A stretch of DNA of 64,000 nucleotides. Origin: Liminaster sp017519885 (GTDB taxonomy: Bacteria > Bacteroidota > Bacteroidia > Bacteroidales > UBA3663). The notes under the pieces are model-generated. The model saw nothing but the letters and a program-made list of their open reading frames with translations. It had not been told where the DNA came from and searched no databases. The position numbers and the translations under genes were made by a program. Shown in pieces: positions 33,434 to 42,713 of the stretch. How positions within the stretch are numbered: the first letter of the stretch is position 1; the number at the start of each line of letters is the position of its first letter. Where the stretch lies: contig JAFWRO010000007.1 in assembly GCA_017519885.1 (NCBI GenBank), forward strand, positions 48,963 to 112,962, in the 5' to 3' direction.

Positions 33434-36400
33434 TTATTTTGATATTTTCTTGCCATTAATAATATAAATGCTTTTCTGCAAGCTTGAAGCATTGCCATCG
33501 TACCTTAACATTCTTCCAGTAAGATCATAGACTGTAGCATTGCTTCCGAATTCTTCAGTAAGTGTGGTTATACCTGTACTATTGCTGGAGATGTCAACAT
33601 GGAGCGAACTCTCGTTCATAGCAAAGGTGGCGCCATTTGCTGAAAGTATGGCATTCTCAATGTCAATAGTGTAGATGCCTTCGCTGTCTGCTGCCAGGGT
33701 TATAGCTATCACACCACTTTCAGAGGTTTCTCCAATGGTAGAAGCACAAAGCACACGAAGAGTGTTGTCATTTACCATGCGGCTCATGAACAAGTCTGAA
33801 GCCTTTGTCTGTCCACTGACATCTTTCACAGTCAATCCCTCGGGAAGAATCATATCAAACTGATAGCCTGAATATGCGTAAATGCCGTTAATGCTGACAG
33901 CAACAGTAAACTCCTTATCTATTGAAGCAACTACATCATTCGCTCCAATCGTTGCATATTTTGCAGCCACGTCATCATGTGCTTTTGCATGAGAAGCATT
34001 GGAAGAAACAGAGCCATAAAGAATAAGATTTGCTTCTCCTGTCAAGTCACTGACACTTATCACGCCATCAACATTGACATCGGCAGCTTTCTCAACGAAT
34101 GTGGCAGGCGGTGTACCCATGATGAAGTTGGCAATAGCTGTGAAGTCACTCACGCCGATGCTACCATCATTGTTGGCATCGCCAAGCGTATAAGAGGAGA
34201 TGGTCAGTGTTGTCTTAACGTAGCTGACACGGTATGCATTGGAATTGGCATCTGAGATCTCGATGTTCTTCAGAATGAGGGGATATGTTCCTTCTTCGAT
34301 GTCGGGATCAATATCGACAATCAAATAAGCGACCTCGCCCTCATTGCCACTAAAGGTGTAGCTCTTTGTCGAACTGCACATGAAACGCAAGCCACCGTCA
34401 GATTGCAGAGCACTGTTGGAGTAGTCAGTCTTCTTCGACGTAGTTCGTTCTGTACTGATGTCTATCAAGTAGAAGCCATCCTCGTCCTGTGCAGCCGTCA
34501 CTCCATCGGGCAGATAAACGTCGCATTGGAAACCTGTAGGTGCAATCGTGTTGTTCATCTTCAGCGAGAGACGCACTTGCTGTCCGGCTGCGGCTTCTGC
34601 TCCTTCGATATAGACAATATTATCATAGGCCAGGATGTCAGTATCTTCACCGGCAGTTACTTGCTTTGCCTTGAATGCAGCCACTGCATTGTTGATTTCG
34701 TTAGTGCAAGCTGTAATAGTCTCATCGTCCATTGTTGAGCTTATCTGTGCACGGACGTTCCTGATTACTGCCAACAGAGCAGCGCGTGCTCCTACTTCAT
34801 ATTGTCCTATATTCTCGCCTTCTGTACTGTTGTCATATAGAGCTTGAGCCTCGTCAACGAGAGCCTGTAGTTCAGCAATGGCAGCATCATGGTTGGCAAC
34901 GACTGTTACCTTGCAAGTAGCACTGATATTACTGCCGTCGGTAGAAGTGGCTGTGATAGTAGCGGTGCCCACACCGACAGCTGTCACTTCACCATCGGCA
35001 ACAGTTGCCACAGCGTTGTTGCTTGTCGTCCAAGCGATTCGTTTGTTAGTGGCGCCAAGAGGCATCACGCTGGCAGTGATGGTGGCGCTGTTGCCCTGTG
35101 CAATGATCAGAGTATTGTTGTCGAGAGTAATCTCAGTGACGGGGTTGACATCTATTTCCCAAAGGAGATAGGGATAAGCTTCACCTTCCTCAATGGCCCA
35201 TACAGAAGAATAGTCCCAGCCAAGGCCAATGTAAGTTTGGGCTGTCTGTAATACAGACTCCGTTTTGGCTATACCTTCCACCTTGTCATCAGTCTTCTTC
35301 TGTGCCACACCGTTCAGTGATACTTGCATGGTTGACAAAGCATAATTGCTGTCGTCCGGCTCGGGACAACCATTCTTGAAACCTCCGATGACACGGCTGC
35401 CCCATGAGCTCTGTGCGCTCAGAGACAGGATGTTGTTGGCTGCCACACTATTTGTCAATGCAGCCGTAGTTCCATCAAGCTGAGCGACTACACCTGCCCC
35501 GTATCTAACGCCGTAGATATCCCCCTTGGCATAACATTTGTCAATGGTGGAGAATGTATAAGCACAGATGCCGGCCGTGTAATAAGTTCCCGTCACCTTA
35601 GCGGTTGAGTAGCTGTTCACAATTGGGCTGTTAGCATAGCCAACAAGACCGGCGGTGTAGGAGTCGTCGCCTGAAGCGGTAATCTCACCTGTAGTGTAGC
35701 AGAGCGTTACATCTGCGTTGCTATACCCGATAGCACCACCGACGTAGTCATTGGCTCCTGTTGCAGTGAGGGCATTCTCAGCATGACTCTTGGTCAGTGT
35801 TCCATTGTTCGCCCGACCTATGAGGCCACCGACGAACGAGTCACTGCCTGTAGCAGATATCGTCGTGTAGGTATGAACGGCTGTGATGTTGTCGTCCTCT
35901 GAGAGTCCTGCGAAACCGCCGACGTATGCGCCCGTTGCACTTGTGGAGACATTGCCCTCGTATGTGACTGCGTTGATGGTGTTATTGCCCGAGTAACCTG
36001 TAACGCCACCGACATGAGCGGTGCCCTCGACATCACCTTTCACAGTACAGTTGAGCAACTGACCATTAGCATTACGTCCGATAAGCACGCCTGTATAGTC
36101 TCCACCTTTCACTTTCTTGCCACTGGCCACTTCAACAGTAAGATTCTTGATGATACCGGCCGAGAAATTGGAGAAGAGGCCCGTGTAGTCCTGCGTGGTG
36201 TTAATCCAAAGCCCACTAATCTTGTGTCCGTCGCCATTGATATAGGTAGCCTCACCGGAGTTGCGGCCGATGCTTATCCAACCCTCGGTCGGAGAGTTTT
36301 CGTTAATCCAAGAGGCAAGGTCGATGTCGTTCATCACCTTGTAATACCCCTTGTTGCTTGCGCCCTGAAGGTCTTCTGCCGTATAGATACGATATGGATC

Positions 36401-38545
36401 CGCCTCTGTACCACTGCCAGGATAGCCTACGGTGGTCGATGTTAGGTAAGACGGAGTCATATCATCTACATCGGCATAGAGCTGAACAGGAGCACCCGAC
36501 TGTAAAGCATCGGTCGTAAACGACCAGGCATGGCCGTTGCAAATGGTGCTGACAGCCTCCCTATCCTTATAATAGAGATATACAGTACCGTCGTTGAGTG
36601 ACGAACCACTAATTGCAGTTTCTTGACTCACAAGAGTTGACTCAATGACTGGTGGAGCAGCCTGATACTTCTTGTAAGGGAAGCATTCGGTCTCCAGAAT
36701 ATCCCAATTGTTGTCGAAATCCCAACCAAGAGCTACGTAGTTTGCCTTCAGTCGCAGGAGCGAAGGGCCCATAACGTTGCCATTTTGCAGATCATCAGTA
36801 ATCTCCTGCACAACACCTTGAAGAATAACTTTGGTAGTAGTCAATGCTCGGTTGCCTTCGGCTGAAGCCAAAGCACCGATGTTTAAATAATCATTTTTAG
36901 TACCGTAAATTCGGCCAATGTTCTCTACAGTTGCCGAAATCGTATTATTGATTGCGACATTCGACTTCAACGTCAGCTCTGAAGTGGAATATCCTTCACC
37001 ATTGCCGATAATGCCGCCTATGTTGCTGTCGCCATATACAGTTGCATTCGTGTAACAGTTTTGAATCCTACCACACCACTTATAACCAGCGATGCCACCG
37101 ACGTTACGTGTACCCTTGATGATGCCGGAATAGTAGCTATTGGTGTAGATAAGGGCTTTTACTCGGATGTTGGGAGACCATTCTGGCAGATATTGTTGTT
37201 GTCTCTGCCCTGTATAAGAGTCACCATACCAAAGATAGCAAAAGGCAGAATTATACCAACCTACACCTATAGTAGCAGCCCCTCCGTTCCTCCAATCTGA
37301 GCATCCAAATGTTTTTTCGTCCCAGCCGACAAGACCTCCGATATAAGAGGATCCGGTCATATTACCGATTGCGAGGCAATTGTTGATTGCAATCTCATCT
37401 GTTCCAGTGCAGAAATCAATCGTGGAAGCCGTTACATCCTTCGAATTGGTATCACTGCTTGTACTAATATAAATATGTTCTGCATCAGAATTGCCGGCAA
37501 GGGTTGCTCCGATTAAACCGCCCACATAATTCACACCGTTGATGTCACCGAAGTGGCTACAACTTTCCATGCCTGAAATACATCCGCCTTTACTTAAGCC
37601 GACAACACCACCTGTATAATCACCCGTGTTCGTTATCTTGCCTTTTGAATGGCAGTTTGTAAATGATACTGAGATGCCCAAGTCGAGATTTCCTGCAATA
37701 CCTGCTATATATGACGTGCCTGTCAAATCGCCAGTATATTTGCAATTTGTCAGGGAACTCGTTCCAGCAGAAATGTTTCCAACAATACCACCAGTCATTG
37801 AGGATCCCGTTATGCTTCCGTTAGCTACACAATCTGTGAGCGTCGTCGCCTGCATTGCTCCGACAATGCCGCCTACCTGTTGATCTGAGCCAATAACATT
37901 GCCGTTCATTGTACAGTTGCTTACTGCACACGCATCTAAGAGACCAGCAATTCCTCCAGTATAAGAAGGACAGGTTACATCACCAGTATAGGAGCAGTTT
38001 GTCATGGTGGAATTATCGCAATGACCTGCTATGGCACCAGCAGAACCATCAGAAGCAACAAGCATTGACGAACCAGTTAACTCAGCGGAACAGTTGCTGA
38101 TTGTGGAGTTAATGGCATTGCCAACGAGCACACCGACATATAGATTGCCAATGACATCTGTTCCTTGAACAGTAAAATCCTGAATAGTAGCTCCATCAAT
38201 ATATCCGAAGAATCCAACATTGTCGATTGTGCTTTTGTTGATGCTCAATCCACTAATCGTGTGATTATTGCCCAAAAACTTTCCTTTAAAGCGAGAAGTT
38301 TCGACACCGACGGGTGTCCAGCCTTCTGAGGGAAAGTTTTCTGCAATGAACTTCGTCAGGTCGAGGTCTTTCATCAATTTGAACACTACTCCCTCTTGAT
38401 TGAGGAAGTTTGACATCTGATACAACTGTGTCTCATTATAGATGAGATACGGATCGTTCTCAGTTCCATTACCGGAACCGGTATACTGTGCTGATGCCCA
38501 AATTGAGCTGAGCATACATGCTAAAAGTAGAAGATAACGCTTCAT
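33434..38545 (-). CDS. Giant exported GLUG/Ig/FIVAR/cohesin/dockerin protein
   Basis: The 1703-residue product has a signal peptide (MKRYLLLLACMLSSIWASAQ). Residues about 40-590 and 705-1075 are two blocks of GLUG-type repeats (units such as VGGIVGAMQATTLTDCVANGSITG), which form beta-solenoids in surface adhesins. Then come a bacterial Ig-like domain (about 1130-1215), a helical FIVAR-like segment (about 1217-1295) and a cohesin-like domain (about 1300-1450). These are followed by a two-repeat dockerin (about 1454-1505, GDANNDGSIGVSDFTAI and ADVNVDGVISVSDLTGE, calcium-loop pattern intact), a second cohesin-like domain (about 1525-1660), and the tail SIYIINGKKISK. It is probably a surface adhesin or a glycan-binding scaffold. 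Operon with the next two genes. Confidence 0.8.
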   Translation of the reverse strand: MKRYLLLLACMLSSIWASAQYTGSGNGTENDPYLIYNETQLYQMSNFLNQEGVVFKLMKDLDLTKFIAENFPSEGWTPVGVETSRFKGKFLGNNHTISGLSINKSTIDNVGFFGYIDGATIQDFTVQGTDVIGNLYVGVLVGNAINSTISNCSAELTGSSMLVASDGSAGAIAGHCDNSTMTNCSYTGDVTCPSYTGGIAGLLDACAVSNCTMNGNVIGSDQQVGGIVGAMQATTLTDCVANGSITGSSMTGGIVGNISAGTSSLTNCKYTGDLTGTSYIAGIAGNLDLGISVSFTNCHSKGKITNTGDYTGGVVGLSKGGCISGMESCSHFGDINGVNYVGGLIGATLAGNSDAEHIYISTSSDTNSKDVTASTIDFCTGTDEIAINNCLAIGNMTGSSYIGGLVGWDEKTFGCSDWRNGGAATIGVGWYNSAFCYLWYGDSYTGQRQQQYLPEWSPNIRVKALIYTNSYYSGIIKGTRNVGGIAGYKWCGRIQNCYTNATVYGDSNIGGIIGNGEGYSTSELTLKSNVAINNTISATVENIGRIYGTKNDYLNIGALASAEGNRALTTTKVILQGVVQEITDDLQNGNVMGPSLLRLKANYVALGWDFDNNWDILETECFPYKKYQAAPPVIESTLVSQETAISGSSLNDGTVYLYYKDREAVSTICNGHAWSFTTDALQSGAPVQLYADVDDMTPSYLTSTTVGYPGSGTEADPYRIYTAEDLQGASNKGYYKVMNDIDLASWINENSPTEGWISIGRNSGEATYINGDGHKISGLWINTTQDYTGLFSNFSAGIIKNLTVEVASGKKVKGGDYTGVLIGRNANGQLLNCTVKGDVEGTAHVGGVTGYSGNNTINAVTYEGNVSTSATGAYVGGFAGLSEDDNITAVHTYTTISATGSDSFVGGLIGRANNGTLTKSHAENALTATGANDYVGGAIGYSNADVTLCYTTGEITASGDDSYTAGLVGYANSPIVNSYSTAKVTGTYYTAGICAYTFSTIDKCYAKGDIYGVRYGAGVVAQLDGTTAALTNSVAANNILSLSAQSSWGSRVIGGFKNGCPEPDDSNYALSTMQVSLNGVAQKKTDDKVEGIAKTESVLQTAQTYIGLGWDYSSVWAIEEGEAYPYLLWEIDVNPVTEITLDNNTLIIAQGNSATITASVMPLGATNKRIAWTTSNNAVATVADGEVTAVGVGTATITATSTDGSNISATCKVTVVANHDAAIAELQALVDEAQALYDNSTEGENIGQYEVGARAALLAVIRNVRAQISSTMDDETITACTNEINNAVAAFKAKQVTAGEDTDILAYDNIVYIEGAEAAAGQQVRLSLKMNNTIAPTGFQCDVYLPDGVTAAQDEDGFYLIDISTERTTSKKTDYSNSALQSDGGLRFMCSSTKSYTFSGNEGEVAYLIVDIDPDIEEGTYPLILKNIEISDANSNAYRVSYVKTTLTISSYTLGDANNDGSIGVSDFTAIANFIMGTPPATFVEKAADVNVDGVISVSDLTGEANLILYGSVSSNASHAKAHDDVAAKYATIGANDVVASIDKEFTVAVSINGIYAYSGYQFDMILPEGLTVKDVSGQTKASDLFMSRMVNDNTLRVLCASTIGETSESGVIAITLAADSEGIYTIDIENAILSANGATFAMNESSLHVDISSNSTGITTLTEEFGSNATVYDLTGRMLRYDGNASSLQKSIYIINGKKISK

Positions 38546-38609
38546 AATTTTTTGGTTTGAATGTTTATATATATAAGACTATCTTTGTCCAAATCATGCG
38601 AACTTAATA

Positions 38610-39155
38610 TTATAGTGAATTCTTCGTAAGGATAAACATATACATATTCTCAACGTTCTTGTATTTTTCAAAATACTTGCATAGCTCCGCTTGCTTAGAC
38701 TTATCCTCAAGTAATGCTACTACAAAAAAAGCACAATGATTATAGTTGTCATTTAAGATTGAATCTGCTTTCTTTAAATCTTTTTCAATAGTTGCTATGC
38801 TATCTTTTTCACGATAGTATTTTAACTCCATCGCAACAGAATCTCCATAATATATAAATTCTTTGTGGTGTATGTCTCCTTTTTGCAAATCAGCATTCTT
38901 CATGACTAATATATCCACCTGATAGTCGCGCTTATTTTCTTTTGACAAACACTCTGAAGGATATGGATAATGGGAAATCTGATTATGAACAGAGAAAGGA
39001 TTCTCTTTTTGCATACATAAACATCTATCAATCTCATTTGATAGGTGTCTTTCTAAGTCAGCCTCAGTCAGGATAATTTCAGGATTAACTTTAATTCTGT
39101 TTGCACATGCATCGATAGCCACTTTTATGGCATTAATAAGTTCATTGAATTCCAT
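38610..39155 (-). CDS. PD-(D/E)XK nuclease-like protein of unknown role
   Basis: The 181-residue product starts MEFNELINAIKVAIDACANR; an ATG 63 bases upstream lacks support. The pattern RDYQVDILVMKNAD followed by VAMELKYYREKD (Asp, then Glu-x-Lys on the next strand) matches the catalytic core of the PD-(D/E)XK nuclease fold. The remaining part is helical. No DNA-binding domain is visible. It stands alone, with a structured RNA candidate upstream on the same strand. A restriction or defence role is possible. It could also be a DNA-repair type or an inactive relative. Confidence 0.55.
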   Translation of the reverse strand: MEFNELINAIKVAIDACANRIKVNPEIILTEADLERHLSNEIDRCLCMQKENPFSVHNQISHYPYPSECLSKENKRDYQVDILVMKNADLQKGDIHHKEFIYYGDSVAMELKYYREKDSIATIEKDLKKADSILNDNYNHCAFFVVALLEDKSKQAELCKYFEKYKNVENMYMFILTKNSL

Positions 39156-39222
39156 AGATTCTTTAATTGTGTCTATAGAAGCCCAATATAGCAGTTGAAC
39201 TACTGTTTGTACTGACACAACG

Positions 39223-39384
39223 AAAAAACGCAGGCTTCCACTTCAACTCGTCAGCTCTTGAGGCCCTGAGAATTGCCCTTGTGTGTTGACGAGTAGAGTG
39301 TCTGCCTGCGCTAGTATGTATGTGCCTCCGGGGAAAAGTGTGTAGGAGGATAAAAGATACCCTCACTGCACACCCCGGCACACC
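39223..39384 (-). ncRNA. Structured RNA with intrinsic terminator, family unknown
   Basis: On the minus strand two stems follow each other. The first (39322-39381) pairs GTGCCGGGG-type sequence with CCCCGGAGGCAC. The second is a long stem: GCAGGC at its base, TGACGAGT/ACTCGTCA further in, spanning 39229-39310. TTTTTT follows at once, so the second stem is an intrinsic terminator. A promoter-like TATCTTTG lies at 39557-39564. The region 39156-39701 has no convincing ORF. It could be an independent small RNA of 160-330 bases or a leader that attenuates the nuclease gene 70 bases downstream. It does not match 6S, SRP, tmRNA or RNase P RNA as far as I can tell. Confidence 0.45.
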
Positions 39385-39556
39385 GATATAAGCATACCAG
39401 TAGCATTCACTTCTGACATTGCCATTGACACACAAATTGAAATTTCTCAGGTTTCAAGAAGCCAATAGACAAAGCATCGATGACGCTTTTACATTATGTA
39501 GTGCCTTTGCCAATGATATAGACATATAGCCTATATACAATTAACATTGACGGCTC

Positions 39557-39590
39557 CAAAGATACAAAAATAATCAATTAATTAATCAAA
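39557..39590 (-). promoter_or_regulatory. Promoter candidate for the structured RNA/nuclease unit
   Basis: On the minus strand TTTG, a 22-base spacer and TATCTTTG. The spacing is slightly long. It points toward the structured RNA and nuclease gene. Between 39385 and 39556 nothing else is seen. Confidence 0.45.
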
Positions 39591-39701
39591 AAAGGTTAAA
39601 AACTGAGAATCGAGGCATATATACTTCACATTTCGTTAAAAAATGACAAATCGAGATATCTTTTATAGTCCGTTTGGCGAACCGCATGAATGTATAAAAA
39701 T

Positions 39702-42167
39702 TTAGTTCTCGCACATCACCACCGACTCTCCTGCCTGAAGCTCCAGCAGGAAGCATCCGTCAGCGCCCTTCATGATTCCTCCTACCCTGCCATCGGCAGT
39801 GTGGAACACCGTCAGTGCGTCGGCCTTGGTGCCGAACACGACGCGTTGCGCCTGCCCGGTGATGTTGGCCAGAAAGAACATATCGCGCCCATCAACCAAT
39901 CGATGCGTATGCACCACGGCCTCATCACCTTCCAGTATCTGAAGCGGTCTTTCGACATCGAAAGCTTGCTTGAGCACCTGTACCCCACTTGCCTGTAATC
40001 GTTCGAGTGCAGCCTGCGATGCGGGAATGACGGTGGCATCATCGGCAATGAGCAATGCCCTATAGGTGATGCCGTCGGGTGTCGTGAGTTGTCCGTCGGC
40101 GGTAGGCGAAAGCCTGTGTTGCAAGGCATCGCCCGTACACACGTCCCAATCCAGGCCGTGCAGACCGTGAGGCAACCGATGGGTCAACGTCTTCATAGGC
40201 AGATCGTCGCCCATATAGACCAGCACGTCGGGTGCCGCCTTGCCCAGTCGCAGCATCGCCATCGAGCGATTCAGTGCCATCCACATCGGCTTCATGTCCT
40301 CCCATTGCGGATTGCTGCGGTTTACGGCATAGACGCGACCTGCAACGTAAGGTTCCGTGGGATGCGCCATGGGCAGATGCGGCGTAGCGCACACCACCAT
40401 CTCCTGTGCCCCATTGGCCAAAGCGATATCGGCCACACGCTTCAAACTGAGAGGCGTATCCTCGTAACTTGCATCGGTCATGGCCTCTGCCGAAGCGATA
40501 GGCTTGCCGTAGAGGTGGCAGGCCGAAGCACCGTCCTTGACGTCCCAGGCACCATTTTTCTGATAGGCCCAGAATTCCGTCTGCGGCTTGTCCACCACCT
40601 GCTTCACATCGATGGCATCACCCGTAATGCAAAGTCCGTTGCCGATAGCTTGTGCCGTGAAAGTGAGCCCGTTCTCTCTTGCCAGACGCTGAAATGTGCC
40701 GTAGTAGTTTTCTCTCATGCAATCGTTCACAGTCCTTCGTAGGTCCAGGAGTACGTTCTTCGTCTTTTCGACCGAATCAATGATGTAACCTGCCAGCATA
40801 GGCAGATATGGCTTCAAATCATATCCGCGCCGCATCTGGAACTCCTCCAGCATCTGCGGTGTCCAATTTTGCGAACCGCCTTCATGCGAGTCCATGCAGA
40901 CACCTTCCACCCAGTCGATGCCGTTGGTACGCAAAGTATCGAGAATGGGCTGCATATAACTGTTCCAATGCAGTTCGGCAGCTTCCTTCGAAAGTTTGTC
41001 ACATTCATAGCCTAAAAGATTCTCTCTACCATGTTTCGAACGTGCTCCCGTCAGCACAGCTGCAAACCTAACAACACGCCACGAAGAGCCCTCTGGAGCT
41101 TTCCAGTGCAGTCGTCCATCTTTTATTTTTGAAGTGAGGTCAATGATGTCGCACGACCTTACTACCTCGTCAGCGGCATACGTTGGACTTTTGTCTTGTT
41201 CCGAGAAATCGCTATGCAGGGCGGCACGTTCCTCCCATCGGTCCAGTTTTGCCTCCTGCCCCACACTCAACGTGCGCAGCAGTGTATCGCCGTAATACTT
41301 CACTCTAAATTGTTTCGCACGAGTGGCAGGGAATGCCGTTGTGCGGAAGGAATAGCCGCTTAGGCTGCTGTACATATGCTGCAGTTCCACCACATCTTTC
41401 CACAATTCGCCATCCTCACTTGCTTGCAGCATTCCGATGGGACCAAACGTCTTGAAGAGAGCACCATCGAAGGGTCTTGGCCCCTCAATCATCGTTTCCT
41501 TTGTCTCTCGTTCCAAAACAGAATCGGGCATCTGCATTGCCCCGTTCCTGCCCTTTCCTCGGGCCACATAACGCGCCGTGAAGTGCCGATAGATGTCCGG
41601 TTCATTCCTCACAGGAAAAGCCATGACGGCAATGTCTTTCACATATCCACGCGTATCGGCTATTGCAGGCAGATCCACATCAATTTCCTGTCCTCCCTCT
41701 ATCGTCATCTCTGCCGAGGTCACCCGTTGCATGGCATGAGGCGGATCAATCCATCGTCCACCTGCCACGTAACCATTTGAAATATTTAGTTCGAACGTAA
41801 GCCCCACGCGATGTGCTTCACGTGCCGCAAACTTCAGGTGTTCCCACCACGTTGGTGAGAAGCCATCCTCTGGTTCATTCTCTTGTTTCAAACGATTATC
41901 CCCTTCCACGGCCTTCCTGCTGGGGCGATGGTTCTGATCATAATAAACCACGCCACCGAATCCAGCCTCTTTGAGCGACTCCACATCTGCCGTGATCCCT
42001 TCGTTTGTGGTGTGCTCATATCCGAAGAACCACCACGTCTTGACGCGGCTGTCGTTCCTCGTCTCCGCCGCTTTCCATACTTCAATCAGTTTATCATTGG
42101 GAGCCTGCGAGAAGAGACTGATGCTCGAAAATAGAGCCAAAAAGGGAAGAATATACCTTGTTTTCAT
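39702..42167 (-). CDS. GH106-type glycoside hydrolase
   Basis: The 821-residue product starts at 42167 with a signal peptide (MKTRYILPFLALFSSISLFS); the ATG at 42224 overlaps the promoter. It shares the family layout of the GH106 enzyme at 11509-13941: TWWFFGYEHTTNEGITADVESLKEAGFGG near residue 40, FELNISNGYVAGG near 115, and CMDSHEGGSQNWTPQM near 430, where the acidic residues of the active site lie. RRGYDLKPYLPMLAGY follows. Rhamnosidase activity is likely but not certain, since the family contains uncharacterised branches. It has its own promoter and no partner genes; it may serve the pectin locus as an orphan enzyme. Confidence 0.8.
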   Translation of the reverse strand: MKTRYILPFLALFSSISLFSQAPNDKLIEVWKAAETRNDSRVKTWWFFGYEHTTNEGITADVESLKEAGFGGVVYYDQNHRPSRKAVEGDNRLKQENEPEDGFSPTWWEHLKFAAREAHRVGLTFELNISNGYVAGGRWIDPPHAMQRVTSAEMTIEGGQEIDVDLPAIADTRGYVKDIAVMAFPVRNEPDIYRHFTARYVARGKGRNGAMQMPDSVLERETKETMIEGPRPFDGALFKTFGPIGMLQASEDGELWKDVVELQHMYSSLSGYSFRTTAFPATRAKQFRVKYYGDTLLRTLSVGQEAKLDRWEERAALHSDFSEQDKSPTYAADEVVRSCDIIDLTSKIKDGRLHWKAPEGSSWRVVRFAAVLTGARSKHGRENLLGYECDKLSKEAAELHWNSYMQPILDTLRTNGIDWVEGVCMDSHEGGSQNWTPQMLEEFQMRRGYDLKPYLPMLAGYIIDSVEKTKNVLLDLRRTVNDCMRENYYGTFQRLARENGLTFTAQAIGNGLCITGDAIDVKQVVDKPQTEFWAYQKNGAWDVKDGASACHLYGKPIASAEAMTDASYEDTPLSLKRVADIALANGAQEMVVCATPHLPMAHPTEPYVAGRVYAVNRSNPQWEDMKPMWMALNRSMAMLRLGKAAPDVLVYMGDDLPMKTLTHRLPHGLHGLDWDVCTGDALQHRLSPTADGQLTTPDGITYRALLIADDATVIPASQAALERLQASGVQVLKQAFDVERPLQILEGDEAVVHTHRLVDGRDMFFLANITGQAQRVVFGTKADALTVFHTADGRVGGIMKGADGCFLLELQAGESVVMCEN

Positions 42168-42193
42168 AGTTGTCCTGTTTATCCTCTTGCGTG

Positions 42194-42224
42194 CAAAGAT
42201 AAGCTTTTTCAAAGCATATTCCAA
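42194..42224 (-). promoter_or_regulatory. Promoter of the GH106-type gene
   Basis: On the minus strand TTG, a 20-base spacer and TATCTTTG match the consensus. The start site would be about 20 bases before the ATG at 42167. Confidence 0.75.
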
Positions 42225-42263
42225 ATAATTTAGGGAGAAAGTGGAATCGACGCAGAATTAAAT

Positions 42264-42711
42264 GGACAAATTGGGACATAATTGGACAAATTTGGACAGT
42301 GCCAAATTTCGATTTCGTAACTTTGCAGCGAAAAAGGAATGCGGACAAAAGCGGACATTTCCGGACATATGCGGACAAATGCGGACAGTGCCAAATTTCT
42401 TTTTTGTAACTTTGCATCGTGAAAAAGCAATTTGCTGAAAGGTGACAAAAGGTGACAAATAGTGACAAAAGGTGACAGTGCCAAATTTACTTTTCGTAAC
42501 TTTGCAACGTGAAAGAGGTTATGTATCGGAAAGTGACATAAAGTGACATAGACTGACACAAACTGACAGTGCCAAATTTACTTTTTGTAACTTTGCAGCG
42601 AGAAAAAGCATTGTTCCGAAAACTGACAAAAACTGACAAAAGCCGACAAAAACCGACAAATTCGGACATTGCCAAATTTGCTTTTCGTAACTTTGCAACG
42701 TAAAACGATTA
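42264..42711 (+). repeat. Nested array: five ~90-bp units of 10-bp iterons plus promoter-like box
   Basis: Five units follow each other. Each begins with 4 or 5 copies of a 10-bp word with core [G/T/C]GACA, spaced at exactly 10 bp (starts 42264, 42274, 42284, 42294; 42343-42383; 42443-42473; 42534-42564; 42624-42664). Each ends with TGCCAAATTT, a short A/T stretch, and TAACTTTGCA, which fits the -7 box TAnnTTTG on the plus strand. The box starts at 42301, 42390, 42480, 42571 and 42671. The iteron variant differs between units (GGACA, GGACA, TGACA, TGACA, TGACA/CGACA) but is nearly uniform within one. Short minus-strand ORFs through it are by-products of the repetition. It leads into an HTH gene. 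Confidence 0.9.
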
Positions 42712-42713
42712 AT

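Noticed and set aside
39322..39381. 6S, SRP or tmRNA
   Set aside because: Conserved sequence marks of these RNAs (for example the SRP GGAA/AGCAGC helix or the tmRNA ends) are not present.
39163..39435. 90-codon minus-strand ORF upstream of the nuclease-like gene
   Set aside because: It runs through the two RNA stems and the terminator, and the peptide shows no domain or signal.
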